Origin: Nannobrachium achirus | Lineage: Eukaryota; Chordata; Actinopteri; Myctophiformes; Myctophidae | Length of the DNA: 64,000 nucleotides | Assembly: GCA_963921795.1 (NCBI GenBank) | Contig: OY997661.1 | Coordinates: 41,824,466-41,888,465, forward strand | Direction: 5' to 3' | Shown: in pieces, positions 1-11,060 of the stretch | Layout of the letters: every line of letters starts with the position of its first letter | Position numbering within the stretch: the first letter of the stretch is position 1 | Made by a program: the position numbers and the translations under genes | Notes under the pieces: model-generated | Seen by the model: only the letters and a program-made list of their open reading frames with translations | The model's database searches: none | What the model was told of the DNA's origin: nothing

Positions 1-65
1 CGTTAATCGCAATTATTTGTGTGACAATTAATCGTCATGTAAAATGTCATATTGTGACAGCCCTA
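1..65. repeat. Family B hAT-like element, right end only
   Basis: The window opens inside a copy of family B and ends at GTGACAGCCCTA, the same terminus as the complete copies at 10357-10752 and 61822-62230. The rest of the element lies outside the window. Confidence 0.8.
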
Positions 66-486
66 GTCACAACCAGTGCTGTGTTCTACCTGTCATGCGG
101 GTATACGGAGTATGGTGTGAAGACATTTTTTGGAAAAAGGGTCTGCCCTCGTGAACCTCTCAAAGTAGCGTATCTGATGGGCATTATGCGCTGGCCACAC
201 GAATAGCCGTGGATCATAGATTATAGTATGCCCTAAAAGAAAGTCTAGAACACACCACTGGTCGCAACCAAGCATAAATCAGGCCTGTACAAATGACCAA
301 TTATGCAATTACACTGGGTGCTGCAGTTGGAATACGCCTATAGGTGTTGCGCTGAACATTTCAAGCGGTAGGTAAATACCAGGTGGCTCTATAACTCACA
401 TCCACCCAGTCACTGAACCGTCCTCCGCCCGGGTTTGTTGACTCGCCCTGCTCCTGGCCCCCCCGTCCAGGTCACTGTCTCTGACA
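66..486. other. Unclassified non-coding DNA
   Basis: I recognise no gene or repeat end here. Open frames are short and lie in both directions without codon structure or splice context. Confidence 0.5.
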
Positions 487-900
487 GTGGTGGGAAAAGT
501 ACTCAAATGAAAAGTAAAAGTATAAATACTGCAAGGTAGAAATACTCTGTTACAAGTAAAAGTCTGGAATTAAAATTGTACTTGTATGTATGAAAGTTTT
601 GGTTTCAAAATGTACTTAAAGTTATACCATGTAACTTTTTTTATAAAACAAATCTTAAAATTGTCCTAACTGTTAAATCGTTAAAGTTTTAGAACCCCCA
701 CTCCGTTATTTTCAGCTTCTGAAGCCTTCTCTTTATATGTTTTCTACTTAGCCGTGACAGGGGCGGGATTTCCCGGCAAAATTACGTCATCACACTACCG
801 GCCAATCACAGCGAGAGTTATACACTGCCGGCCAATCACAGCGCATCTTGAAGTGGGGTCGCTATGGCTGCCATATTTGTAGTCGCCCGTGTGTCTCTAT

Positions 901-2128
901 TAGGGCTGTGAAAATGTGCCAAAAATAGCATTCGAATATTCGGCCGAAAATCCACCGTTGATTCGAATAAATTCGAATATTCGAAAATATCGAATAATTC
1001 GAAGCATTCGCAATTCGAAGCTGTTTATTCTAATCTTTTTTTTTCTTTTTTTTTAAGAAACCTTTTTCTTTAATTATTTATTTTATTTGCATTGTTATAT
1101 TGCTGTTGGTGTACTGACATATTAACGAGTTTATTATTGTGATGTGTTATCTGCTTATTGTAAATCGCTTTGGATTAAAAGCATCTGCTAAAATGCCTAA
1201 ACTGTAAACTGTAGAGACAGTCGCGGTCGTGCAGCCAGGTCCGCGTTGGTCAGGGACGTGCCGTGCAAAGAATGTTAAGAGAGGCAGGGGCTGACATTTC
1301 TAAAAGGGCATTTTGGCGGACAATTCTCTCTTAAAAGGGCAGGGGCTCAAGCCCCGTTTGATGTCTGTGTGCACGCAGCTGCCAGCATAGCATCGTCGTT
1401 GCGAAGCGTCACACTCACAGCAGCAGCCTGTGATGGAGTTGGACACGACATGAAACGAGCAATTATAATCACACCAATGGAGTATGTTTTGGTTTGAACC
1501 AAATTAGGTAGTCTACAACTTCTACAAGAGTGTGACGGAGGGAGTTTTACCGTGGCTGCGTGCGGGGAGAATAACTCGTGAGAGAAGAAATCCATGCTTT
1601 GTGTTTTTCGGTGGAGAAGTCTCGTTGTCCGGCTTCCCGTCACTACCAAATGCGTCGCCCGTTTCAGATAGACTCGTTAATAATTCTGAATCAAGTTTAA
1701 AAGCGCTGCAAGGCGAGTGCATCTCTCCACCGTCGGAATGGAGAGAGCTCCCCTCCCCTGCGCGGAGCGGACGACGGCCATGCAGTGACAGTGTGAATGG
1801 AAAGTTAAGCAGCTGGAGGTTTATTCTTCGCCGTATGACGGTGTTGCTAAATAGGCACCCTTAATGTACAAGCCCACAGCGTATTGGATCAGCGACGCAT
1901 TGTGGACTTGTAGATCAGCCCACTTTTGCAGCAGCTAATGGAGACTTCTGCCTTGCGAGACCAGGGACCTTTTAACGTTCCATGCGCCCAGAATCTCGCG
2001 AGAAGTGCGGTAGATTTTTTTTAATTAAATATAAATTAATTCGAAGCTCAAGATTTTACTTTCGAATATTCTTTTATTGTTAACATTCGAACGAATATTC
2101 GAATAAAGAATATTCTTTCACACCCCTA
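901..2128. mobile_element. hAT-like element with ATTCGAATATTCG-rich ends
   Basis: The ends are TAGGGCTGTGAAAATG and TTTCACACCCCTA, flanked by a perfect 8-bp duplication GTCTCTAT at 893-900 and 2129-2136, as hAT transposition produces. Both ends are rich in TTCGAATATTCG words. The middle (1377-2030) is unique sequence without a convincing reading frame. A short family G element is nested at about 1249-1376. Confidence 0.8.
1249..1376 (+). mobile_element. Family G short deletion derivative
   Basis: It starts CAGGGACGTGCCGTGCAAAG and ends in a segment containing GGGGCTCAAGCCCCG and GTCTGTGTGCACG, the two ends of family G joined with no hairpin core between them. Confidence 0.6.
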
Positions 2129-2384
2129 GTCTCTATACTCAAAAGGTAATCTCGCCTACCAGGCAGGGTGAAGGAGTCCGTTTCTCCGGAATGCCTGAAC
2201 GCACAGGAACCAGGGACCCCTCTAAAGATAGCTCTCGGCGAGGTGGAGGCAGACGTGGGGGTGTGAAGGTACGAAAAACGGCCGAAAGACGCGGACGCGA
2301 CCGCGGTTTGCTATAGGGCTACTGACCACTAGTTGAGCATCTTACACAGTATAGCTTTAAAGTACGAAAGGTAAAAGTATTGGG

Positions 2385-2545
2385 GACTGCCCATAAGTCC
2401 GAAGGTTCATTAGTCTGAAGGTTCATTAGTCCGAATTTAGTTAGGGTTACTGAGGTTAAGGTTAGGGTTAGGGTTAGGCATAGTATTCTTAACAAATTCG
2501 GACTAATGAACCTTCGGACTAATGAACCTTCAGACCAATGCCATG
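2385..2545. repeat. Foldback repeat with interstitial telomere-like units
   Basis: Two arms made of GGTTCATTAGTCCGAA and its complement TTCGGACTAATGAACC, each partly doubled, flank a centre containing tandem TTAGGG-type units at about 2452-2480. Confidence 0.75.
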
Positions 2546-2689
2546 GCACCAAAGTATTTTGTTGTTGCGACGCATTGTGAGCTTGTAGATCAGATATTTT
2601 CAAATAGCCAAGCTATAAAATAGGGCTAAAGTGGTTCATGTATGTTTTATAATATTATAATTTATATCTGCAAAGTACAGTAACCAGCA

Positions 2690-3110
2690 ACTAAAGTGTT
2701 CAATTCTAAAACTAGTTCCATTCCTTGATTCTGATTGGCTGGTCTCCCTTTAATTGCTGTAGTATATGAGACTATAATCCACACCTTGAATCAGTTTATA
2801 TCAAACCCAGGTGCGTTATTTCTTTCCACAGTCGTGTTGTTGGCAAAAAAGCTGGGAACTACTTTCTTGTAGCTGGGAACTTTGTTGCAGACCTTGTAGT
2901 GAATTATTAGTGAACTAGAACAGTTTTAATGATTTTTCTATGATTTTTCATGTTGCCATATTGTAACCGTTTTAGAAAAACAATAAGCCACGCAAGGCAT
3001 GTGGTTACCTGTATTTTATAACGGCTTAGAGGGTTGCAGACACTCGGCACGTGCCTCTCAGACGTTATAAAATACTAGGTAACCACATGCCTCTTGTGGC
3101 TTATTGCTTC
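2690..3110. repeat. Inverted-repeat insertion inside family E
   Basis: Arms near 2983-3020 (AATAAGCCACGCAAGGCATG) and 3065-3105 (CATGCCTCTTGTGGCTTATT) are inverted copies around a GGTAACC-type step. The left part is AT-rich and otherwise unclassified. Confidence 0.5.
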
Positions 3111-3200
3111 AATAAACGTAGTGGAGTAAAAGTACAATATTTGGATCAGAGAAACTGGAAATACTCAAGCAAAGTACTAATACCTCAAAACTGTGCTTAA

Positions 3201-4527
3201 ACCATTTAGAACGGGTACACATTATTGTGTATCATTATTTTATGCTTTAACTTCGGTGCTGCGCTGCGAGCTTGTAGATCTGCTATTTTTGAAAAATCGT
3301 GAAAATTAGAATTTTGACCCGATTCTATAAGTGTCTTTTGAATCCTTCTAAGGTTTTTTGAAAAACCTATGTTTCTATGTCAGCAATCTGGCCAGCCATC
3401 GTCAAAGAAAAGGTCCTTTTCACTTCAACTGGAGCTCAGTTAGTCTGTTCTTGAGAAACTACTATGTCAGTGGTTCTCAAACCTTTTCATGTGAAGGACC
3501 CCCAAAATGATATTCATTTGGCCACGGACCCCTGATAAATGGATTTTTATAGTGTGTTTCTCTTTTAATCATTTGCATGTTGATCAAATGGATGAGCAAC
3601 TAAATGCTAACTTAAACATAACATGAAGTCCAAAAACCTTGTTAGTAGCAACTGAGTTAAGGTATTTATGATATGGGGGTGTTGATAGAAGGAAGGATTT
3701 TTATCATTTGTATATACAAATGATGATTCATATATTGGAAAGAAGAAGCCACTCAAAGGAAAATATTGGACTATAAGATATCAGACTTTGACCACCACTC
3801 CTCTGCTGTCTGCATCTATTGACACTTCCTGCTGTACTGATGAGGATCCTGGGACTTCACAATGGGAAAGGATGCTAAACCTGTGATGAACTCAAACATA
3901 CAATGACTTGCTGCCTCAGTTGTTGATTCATCCAATCAACAACTATCAGTTTGTGACTGTCTCATCACCCAGTGCCTGCCTGCTACATTGACTTGTTCAT
4001 TTAACTGTTGTCAAAGGATGTGAACTGATTAATCCAATCAACAGCCTCAGCTTTCGACTGTCCCATGACTGCTTGTTGAGTAATTTCCTGCTTGTACTTT
4101 GGAACTTGGAGGTGTGTCTTGAAGAGGAGTGACTTAATTTCAATAGCCTATATAAACCTGTGTCTTTCTGTATTCTGGAGCACTTACTTTGAATAAACCA
4201 TGGAAGGAACACTTTTTACCCTCCTGAGATCTGGCCTGGCGTCTTTTCCTTTTTAAACAATGTTTCTGAGTTAAAGGTTTAATTTCCTAGCTATCAACCC
4301 CCATCTCAACATATTTAGTTCCAGGGACCCCCCCCCAGAAGCAAAATTTGAGTTACAAACGTTCGCTTTGAAAATACATTATATTCAAAGATTTGCACAC
4401 ATTTTCACGACTTTTTCAAAAATAGCAGATCTACAAGCTCGCAGCGCGGCACTCGGTGCCGCGCTGTGAGCTTGTATATCTGCTATTTTTCACTGGTTAA
4501 AGCATTCAATAATTCTTGGCCCTAAAT
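3201..4527 (+). mobile_element. Family A piggyBac-like element with double hairpin module
   Basis: It starts after TTAA (3197-3200) with ACCATTTAGAACGGGTACAC and ends near CCCTAAATG at 4527; the TTAA there is decayed. Other copies show CCC...GGG ends at TTAA, the piggyBac pattern. Inside are half a hairpin at 3258-3300, a CAGTGGTTCTCAAAC-type segment from 3470, and a full hairpin at 4423-4495. About 750 bp near 3530-4290 is an extra insertion absent from other copies. Confidence 0.7.
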
Positions 4528-4816
4528 GAATGTGCTTAGTTGCACCACTGCTGACATCTCCCCCTGATGATGAAATGCATCGGAGCAGCGTCTCAGGGAG
4601 GTACAGGGAGGGGGGAGGGGGGGGCTCAGACCATATGGAATGCACCACGGAGAGGTTAGTCATCTATATTCATACAGCACACTGACGTTTGTTTGAAATA
4701 CAGCAAGCTCCCTCTCGCTCTGAGTACATGCTTTGAATACCTGATAATAGTACCTGAAGTACTGTAGGCTAGGTTGGATTTGTTAAAGTTAGGTTTTTGT
4801 TGACGGACCACTAAAG

Positions 4817-5540
4817 CAGGGGTCTTCAACGTTTTCAGGCCAAGGACCCCCTAGTTGGGAGAGAGATGAAGCAGGGACCCCCACAACCTTTTCATAGATT
4901 CCATATTTAAGCACTTGAACTGTCAATACTTAAAGGACAACTTTGTTTTTTTACAACAAGGGTTCATATTTTAGATTGTAATTAGAGAAAAGAAAAAGTG
5001 AGTTTTCATTTGCTTCGTTCTATTGTTTTATCGTGTTTACCGTACTAAAATGTTGGGCATGCGTACGCATGGGGGCATGCGTACAAGTGGCTAAATATGT
5101 CTTTTTAGACACAATAAGCCAGCAGTTTCTTTATTCCTATTTACTATGTTGCTATGCCCCCAACCACTGAAATAAGAATCTCTAAAACAATAGAAATAAT
5201 GTTAACACTCATCTTTTATATTCTTTAATTACAACCTAAAATATGAACCCTTGTTGTAAAAAACTAAAGTTGTCCTTTAATAAACTTGACCTTTTCACTA
5301 TGTACTTAGTCTGCTCATTTTCTCCTCTACACCAAAGCTCTTTGCCGAAAATAGCCGATCTACAAGCTCACAACGCCTCGCCTCGCCTTTTGGCCAAAGT
5401 TCACAGAATATGAACACTAGGGCTCAAATGGTTAATATAAAATAGGAGGAAAAAAAGTTTCTATCACTCAAAGATTTGGAGGACCCCCTGTAGTAACTCT
5501 GAGGACCCCCTAGGGGTCCCGGACCCCCTGTTGAAGCCCC
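4817..5540 (-). mobile_element. Family D hAT-like element with family K nested
   Basis: It begins CAGGGGTCTTCAACGTTTTC and ends near TGTTGAAGCCCC, in reverse orientation to the copies at 23176 and 35726. A damaged hairpin core lies at 5343-5393, with only one arm intact. A family K element is inserted at 4934-5276. Confidence 0.75.
4934..5276. mobile_element. Family K TTAA-flanked inverted-repeat element
   Basis: It is bounded by TTAA at 4930-4933 and 5277-5280. Its ends AGGACAACTTTG and AAAGTTGTCCT are inverted. Other copies are at 34605-35370 and 46397-47347. No coding capacity is visible. Confidence 0.8.
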
Positions 5541-5810
5541 ATGAAGTAGTTCTGAACTGCATGATATCACAGTGTTTATGTGTGAGTACAGTGGTTTTGC
5601 TTGTTACTGTATGTCTTTTGTCCAAATGAGGTACTGTATATAAAACTACTGCGACGTGCAATTTTTCAAAAATGACCAGCCACTTAACCACTTGAACCAC
5701 TTAGACTTAGTAAACTGAACGTGGGGTTGGCTCTGTACTTGGAACGACACGTTGTGAGCTTTAGAATAACTATATATTGTAGAATATGGATGGAGGTTAC
5801 ATTTATAAAC

Positions 5811-7162
5811 CAGTAAGACTCCCTAATCGGGAGATAAGCGACCGTCAGGTCGCAGCGGGATTTGAGGGCAAAATCTGTAGGAGCAGTGTCCGAAAATGTG
5901 TTTGAAAAAATCTGCCTGATGGTGGCGCTATATGGGACAGATCCATGTTGATGAGATGAGTGTAGACATACTGTGTACCGATTTGCGTGATTTTAGGGCA
6001 AAATCTGTAGGAGCAGTGTCCAAAAATGTGTTTTAAAAAATCGTCCAGAAGGTGCCGCTAAATGGGACAGATCCATCTTGATGACATGAGTGTAGACATA
6101 CTGTGTACCGATTTGAGAATTCATGGGCAAGGAGTGTGTGTGCAATGGATCGGGGCAATGGTTGCAGAGATATGCAGTGATGTTACTAGGTTTTCAATGT
6201 AATGTAATGGGTCCCGGGACCCACAGGTGGTCATTCAAATGGGTCCCAGAAAAGTTTTATGAGTCCTCAATACAATGTTTTCGAGCGCTGTGAGCTTGTA
6301 GATCGGCTATTTTCAAAATGTTTGCCTATTTCTTATATTTATTTTACAATTTGGCTAATGTTTGAACTTAGAACTACTAAAACTACTAAAACATTTGCCC
6401 CTAATGAATTCGGGCGCGCAAAATGGCGTCGGACGTCGGTGGAATCAAAACATTGACGTTTCTATCGCCTGTTTAAGACTTTCTACGTGGATTTTATTTG
6501 TGTTAACGTAGGGTAAAGTAGGATGCTTTCACCCATGAACAATGGTGGTGTCTGTGGAATTTAAAAATGTTTTTCTTTTACTGCGACCCGGTAAATAATT
6601 TTAACATGGACTCCAATGGAGGCGCATCCCCGGGGCGTTATTGGAAATGACACCCGAGCTCCAGGGAAACCCCGCCCACCGAAGCTTTTGATTGGCTGAA
6701 GCGGAGCTAGGGAGCGCTCCATTGTAGTCGCTTGGACAGGGCGTTTATCGTGCGCTTGCCCAGGCCTTACGGCCTGGGCATAAATATAACGATTGCATTC
6801 ACCACGGCTTCGTAACTCGCGCGGCGCTCCGGCGGCCGCGCAGCCCTGGCCCGCTCTTCGCGGCCACTCGCGCCTGCGGCGCTCGGGGGCGAAGAGCAGG
6901 ACCAAGGTCCGCTGGCCTTCGCGCCGCTTGCAGTGTCGTGGACAATCGAGCGGCTCCGCCTGGAGCTCGGGTGTCATTTCCAATAACGCATCCCCGGGAC
7001 CCCAGGACCATGACATGAATGAGTCCCTGGGCGACTTGAATGAGTTTTTGATGCGGGATGCGCACGTAATGACATCACTGGATATGTGACGTGTGACTGA
7101 CTGACAGACTGACGGACAGCTTGTTGAGGTTTTGATTATAGTAACTGCGACCTGACAGTCGC
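5811..7162 (+). mobile_element. Family M element with GC-rich foldback inserted
   Basis: It begins CAGTAAGACTCCCTAATCGG and ends ACCTGACAGTCGCAA. Internally the words AAATCTGTAGGAGCAGTGTC and GGTGGCGCTA recur in about 130-bp steps. The hairpin half-core at 6288-6318 and the GC-rich inverted-repeat unit at about 6605-7003 interrupt it. Related copies are at 8259-8816, 30781-31183 and 39335-39838. Confidence 0.65.
6605..7003. mobile_element. GC-rich inverted-repeat unit, possible captured sequence
   Basis: Arms at 6622-6664 and 6959-7000 share GGAAATGACACCCGAGCTCC in inverted orientation. Between them lies a very GC-rich stretch (about 6780-6965) with open frames on both strands (98 and 203 residues, Arg/Ala/Pro-rich). 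I recognise no protein family. The open frames may simply reflect base composition. Confidence 0.5.
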
Positions 7163-7169
7163 AATAATT

Positions 7170-8258
7170 CAATATGTGTGTGAGTATCGCACAGCTTTAT
7201 CATAATAATAATAGTTACCTACTTCCTCCCGAGTGGGTTAAATTCAGTATTTTCAGCCCAACGCAGCTGATTCGCTATGTCAGGGGTTAGGAGTCTTGCT
7301 CAGGGACACACATTGACATATACAGTAGCTACCCTGGCCTGGAATCGAACCAGGGACAACCAGGGGCTCTGGTTCCGAGCCCAGTATCTATGTGCATGCT
7401 GGCAGTGCATGTCTAAACAAGTGGCAAATCACTTACATACTGTACACACAGTATACACGTGTGTATATAAACTATGTAAATACACTGTATACCGTGTATA
7501 TACGTGTATATCATTACAAAAGTACACAACCTCTTCTTTCTCAAGTTTGAATGCCAACACCACAGATGTCATTGCCAAAAGTGTATAGATTCGATCCCCT
7601 GCAACAGCCAGTGGGTCTATTTGGACAGGTTTTTGGAGATCAGTTTTGCACAAAAAACATTCCTTGGGCTAAAAACGGCCCCACAAGACTATGGTTTAGT
7701 GATGAAAAGTGATGAGTCATCACTTTTCACACTCTTGTGGGGGGCGTTTTAGCCCAAGGAATGTTTTTCGTGCGAAACAGATGCTTGCAATGGATTCAGA
7801 ATAATGAAAAAAACCCTAGTTTGACCCCTCATATGCTACTGAAAGCAGATTAATGTTATGCTTTTTTTCCCTGTAGGCCTATAGTAAAGTTAATGGGATC
7901 CCAACTCTAGCGGCTGATAACACCAATTCAGCTGTGTCTCAGAAAGGGTTATCATACCAAAATATAATCTACAGATATAGAGCTTTTAAAAAATGCATGG
8001 TAACCCTTGCCACCTTTCAGATACCGACATCTATGATACGTGTGGGTTTGCCAACATTACTTCTGAGACTCCTACATTCAATCCCTCATATACTGTGCAC
8101 ACCCCATGAACCAAACTGGCACATACGGCAATTCGGAGCACATTATGTTCGAACGGGCAAGGACTAGTATTGTTTATTTTGATCATTTACAATCTTAGAT
8201 CCACCATCCGTCCTGCTATGGCTCCATGCTATCCACTCCGTTATTAGACGCTGTCTTG
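7170..8258. other. Unclassified stretch with a small palindrome element
   Basis: It includes a GT/TA-rich palindromic run at 7430-7525. A foldback at about 7640-7785 has arms GCACAAAAAACATTCCTTGG and its complement, with the central palindrome GTGATGAGTCATCAC. A GAATCGAACC word at 7341-7350 may be a tRNA-like remnant. No gene is seen. Confidence 0.5.
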
Positions 8259-8816
8259 TTGCGACCGTTAGGTCGCAGTTACTATCAAAACCTCCACCGG
8301 CTGTCTGTCTCTCTCTGTCCGTCACGCCATCACGTCACACTTTTGCCCCTACTCTATCTCCGCCCCAGTTGCCCCATCCATGCCAAACTTTGCACACACA
8401 CTCCTTGGCTGGCAAACCGCACCTCCGCCCCTCATTTCTCACATGCCCCTCTTCTAGCGCCACCATGAGGTTGCTTTTTGCAGACTCTTATCTCCGGCAC
8501 CGTTGCCCCTATCCATGCCAAACTTTGCACACACACACTCCTTGGCTGGCAAACCGCACCTCCGCCCCTCATTTCTCACATTCCCCTCTTCTAGCGCCAC
8601 CATGAGGTTGCTTTTTGCAGACTCTTATCTCCGGCACCGTTGCCCCTATCCATGCCAAACTTTGCACACACACTCCTTGGCTAGCAAACCACAACCTACG
8701 CCCCTGATTTCTCACATGCCCTTCCTCTAGCCGTAGCGCGACCATGGGGTTGCTTTTTGCAGACAACATTATGCGATCTGACGGTCGCTTATTTCCCGAT
8801 TAGGGAGTCTTACTGG
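8259..8816 (-). mobile_element. Family M element, reverse copy with internal tandem repeat
   Basis: It starts TTGCGACCGTTAGGTCGCAG and ends CGATTAGGGAGTCTTACTGG, the complement of the family M start. Its body holds about three tandem units of 134-136 bp (8370-8770), each containing CATGCCAAACTTTGCACACA and ATGAGGTTGCTTTTTGCAGA. Confidence 0.75.
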
Positions 8817-9051
8817 TTATGAAGGGATGGGGTTCCTGATCTGAGCAAGGGAGAGGTCTGTTTCAGAGTGTGGGATTCAGTAGAGGAAAGGGCCCTGTCA
8901 AGTTCTTTGTATGTAATCCCATGTTTACGTACAAGAAGCGAGTGTTCTGGTAGCAGATTAAAAAGATCAAATCTGCCCAGAGCAGAAAAGATGACGTAAT
9001 GCCTGACTGACTAAATACACTGGGATGTCTCAGACAGCTGGTTTCCTAAAT

Positions 9052-9434
9052 CAGTGGTTCTCAAACCTTTTGGGCTGCAGTATCCCCTTATACTGATTTC
9101 TGAAGCCGAGTACCCCCTTCCCCTGAAAACAGCATTTTGCTTTGAAAAAAATGACATCAAAAGTCCAGTTCTCATGCTAATATGTTCAAAATGAAACAGC
9201 ATAATGGCATATAAACATTGCTTTTCTATTCAATAACAGTGTACTAGTCAAGGTATTGATGTAATTTGGTTTAACAATCTACAGATGACCAGGTTCACAC
9301 AAAGTCTGTCGGTGTTTTCTCATTGACCATAACACTAAAATACATATTCCCATTTTCTAGTTTTTTTCCACATACCCTCTGCAGTACCCCTGTGTACCCC
9401 TAGGGGTACACGTATCCCCATTTGAGAAACACTG
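9052..9434. mobile_element. hAT-like element, 383 bp, without hairpin core
   Basis: The ends CAGTGGTTCTCAAACC and TTTGAGAAACACTG are flanked by the perfect 8-bp duplication TCCTAAAT at 9044-9051 and 9435-9442. No GATCTACAAGC core is present. Confidence 0.85.
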
Positions 9435-9671
9435 TCCTAAATGATAACACAAAACTGGATTTGGAAATCCCACGTTTTGCTTTTGTACAACACGCTTTGA
9501 AGGTTCAGATCAAGACCAAACACCTTTTCAAGATTTTATCCAGGCAGATTTATTTCTGAGCAACTGGGCCAAAGACTCTTGGTCCAAATTAAGATCTCCT
9601 CCAGTTTAAGAAAATATGTCACCTTGTCTTCCAAAATTATTACACACATGAAAGTCAAGCATACTGTACAG
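9435..9671. other. Unclassified non-coding DNA
   Basis: AT-rich sequence with no recognisable repeat ends or reading frame. Confidence 0.4.
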
Positions 9672-10251
9672 CAGGGGTCTTCAACAGGGGGTCCAGGACC
9701 CCCTGGACCCCCCTTCTTTTAAATTAACAACTTGAACCCTCGCATCCCTATTCTTTTTAGCTCTTCTTTGTTTTGGGCTTTTATGCCTTTATTTATAGGA
9801 CAGTAGACTGACAGGAAATGGGGGGAGAGATGGGGAGTGACACGCGGCAAAGGTCGTCCGGATCGGGAATCGAACCGGCGGCGCCGCCAGGCATCCATGC
9901 CTATGTGGCAATGCCTAAGTGGTATGCGCCTGGACCAGTAGGCCAGCGGGCGCCCACTCGCCTCACCATTCTGAGGAGAAGTTTTGCGAAAAATAGCAGA
10001 TCTACAAGCTTGTAGATCGGCTATTTTCTGCAAATAGGTTTGGTGTAGAGGGGGGAAAAAAGAGCAGACCAAGTACAGAGTGAAAGGTTAACTAAAAACA
10101 CGAATCCAACATAGACTGATGACAGTGCTGTCTCATGTCTATGAATATATCTCTATCAATGAAAATCTGCATCAGACATTTATACAATATGTAGAGGGGG
10201 GTCCCTGCTTCATCTCTCTCTCAGCTGGCCTGAAAACGTTGAAGACCCCTG
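9672..10251 (+). mobile_element. Family D hAT-like element with SINE insertion
   Basis: The ends are CAGGGGTCTTCAACAGGGGG and CGTTGAAGACCCCTG. Flanks CTGTACAG (9664-9671) and CAGTACAG (10252-10259) are an 8-bp duplication with one difference. A short-loop hairpin core occupies about 9985-10031. A tRNA-derived SINE lies at about 9752-9955. Confidence 0.85.
9752..9955 (-). mobile_element. tRNA-derived SINE-like retroposon
   Basis: On the minus strand a TGGCCTACTGG word (complement of 9935-9945) resembles a pol III A box, and GGTTCGATTCC (complement of 9866-9876) matches the B-box consensus. The spacing suits an internal pol III promoter. The tail runs into AT-rich sequence near 9755. The tRNA of origin cannot be assigned by eye. 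Confidence 0.6.
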
Positions 10252-10356
10252 CAGTACAGGTATATTGGAGCAGCCCAACCCATTTAATCACAATTGTAAT
10301 CCTTCTCCCCCTATTTAATGCTACATTTGTGTGGGTTAAAATCGTATATTTTCAAA

Positions 10357-10752
10357 TAGGGCTGTCACAATTATTACATAATCGTCTAATCGTGATTATT
10401 TGACATAATCGTGATTATTTCTCATAATCGTCATAATCGTTTCCATGTTGAAATGTTCATATATATTTTTTTTAAAGTAAAAAATAGTGGAAATAGCAGA
10501 TCTACGCGTTGTGAGCTTGTCGGTCGGCTATTTCCACTATCAATGTTCTTTTTTAAGTATAAAGTTGTCAAATATGTCAGTAATTTCTTTGTATATTTAG
10601 GTTATGTGTCATATCTACCATGTGCAACTTCAAAGCCTAAAAGCCAAACAGAAATGTAATTGTCAACGACAAAAACACAATTAAATCGTTAATCGCAATT
10701 ATTTGAGAGAAAATGTATCGTCATGTAAAATGTCATTATCGTGACAGCCCTA
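10357..10752 (+). mobile_element. Family B hAT-like element, complete
   Basis: The ends TAGGGCTGTCAC and GTGACAGCCCTA are perfect inverted repeats, flanked by the perfect 8-bp duplication TTTTCAAA (10349-10356 and 10753-10760). The centre holds a partly eroded hairpin core at 10488-10540, bounded by AGTGGAAATAGC and GGCTATTTCCACT. Confidence 0.9.
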
Positions 10753-10760
10753 TTTTCAAA

Positions 10761-11060
10761 CTAGGAAATGATAAATGAACGAACTGAAGTCTTATATTTT
10801 CCACACCTCAAACCGTTCATCTTCCATAGATTACACCGCTGACGGGCAGCCGGCCGCGGCGCATGGGAACGCTGGTTCACACCGATATCGGAGCTTTTGT
10901 GAATGTGCAGCTTATACGGGGGGAGATAGAGCAGCAGCTTTCAGGCCTCTGAAATGTCACAGGGTGCGTGACTGCGTGTGTGGGCGTGGGAGGAGGTTCC
11001 ACGGCACTGGAATGCGCAACAGCTGGAAGTGCCGGCTTGGCAGATGCGGGCGACGGGGAG
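10761..11060. other. Unclassified GC-moderate stretch
   Basis: It contains a GC-rich segment near 10840-11060. The 124-residue frame that spans it runs into the transposon at 11061, so I do not take it as a gene. Confidence 0.4.

Larger units (their letters stand above)
620..2356 (-). mobile_element. Family F TTAA-flanked element, carrying a nested hAT
   Basis: The element is bounded by TTAA at 616-619 and 2357-2360. Its ends are AGTTATACCATGTAA and, inverted, AGCTATACTGTGTAA. Related copies lie at 15959-16447 and 46771-47270. TTAA target duplications are typical of piggyBac and Kolobok-type elements; I see no transposase. A hAT-like element occupies 901-2128. Confidence 0.75.
487..4550 (-). 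mobile_element. Family E hAT-like element, expanded by nested insertions
   Basis: It begins CAGTGGTGGGAAAAGTAC and ends GTTGCACCACTG, matching the ends of the compact family E copy at 32813-33233. The body is rich in AAAGTAC / GTACTTT words. It has been split by family F (620-2356), a foldback with telomere-like repeats (about 2385-2545), another foldback (about 2690-3110) and family A (3201-4527). A half hairpin core lies at 2575-2600, in the same internal place as in 33048-33110. Confidence 0.7.

Noticed and set aside
1532..1864. 110-residue frame in the hAT-like element as a transposase remnant
   Set aside because: No hAT dimerisation or zinc-finger BED motif could be seen.
6561..7172. 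203-residue frame on the minus strand as a gene
   Set aside because: It runs across transposon arms and into family M ends. It has no recognisable domain, and base composition explains the open frame.
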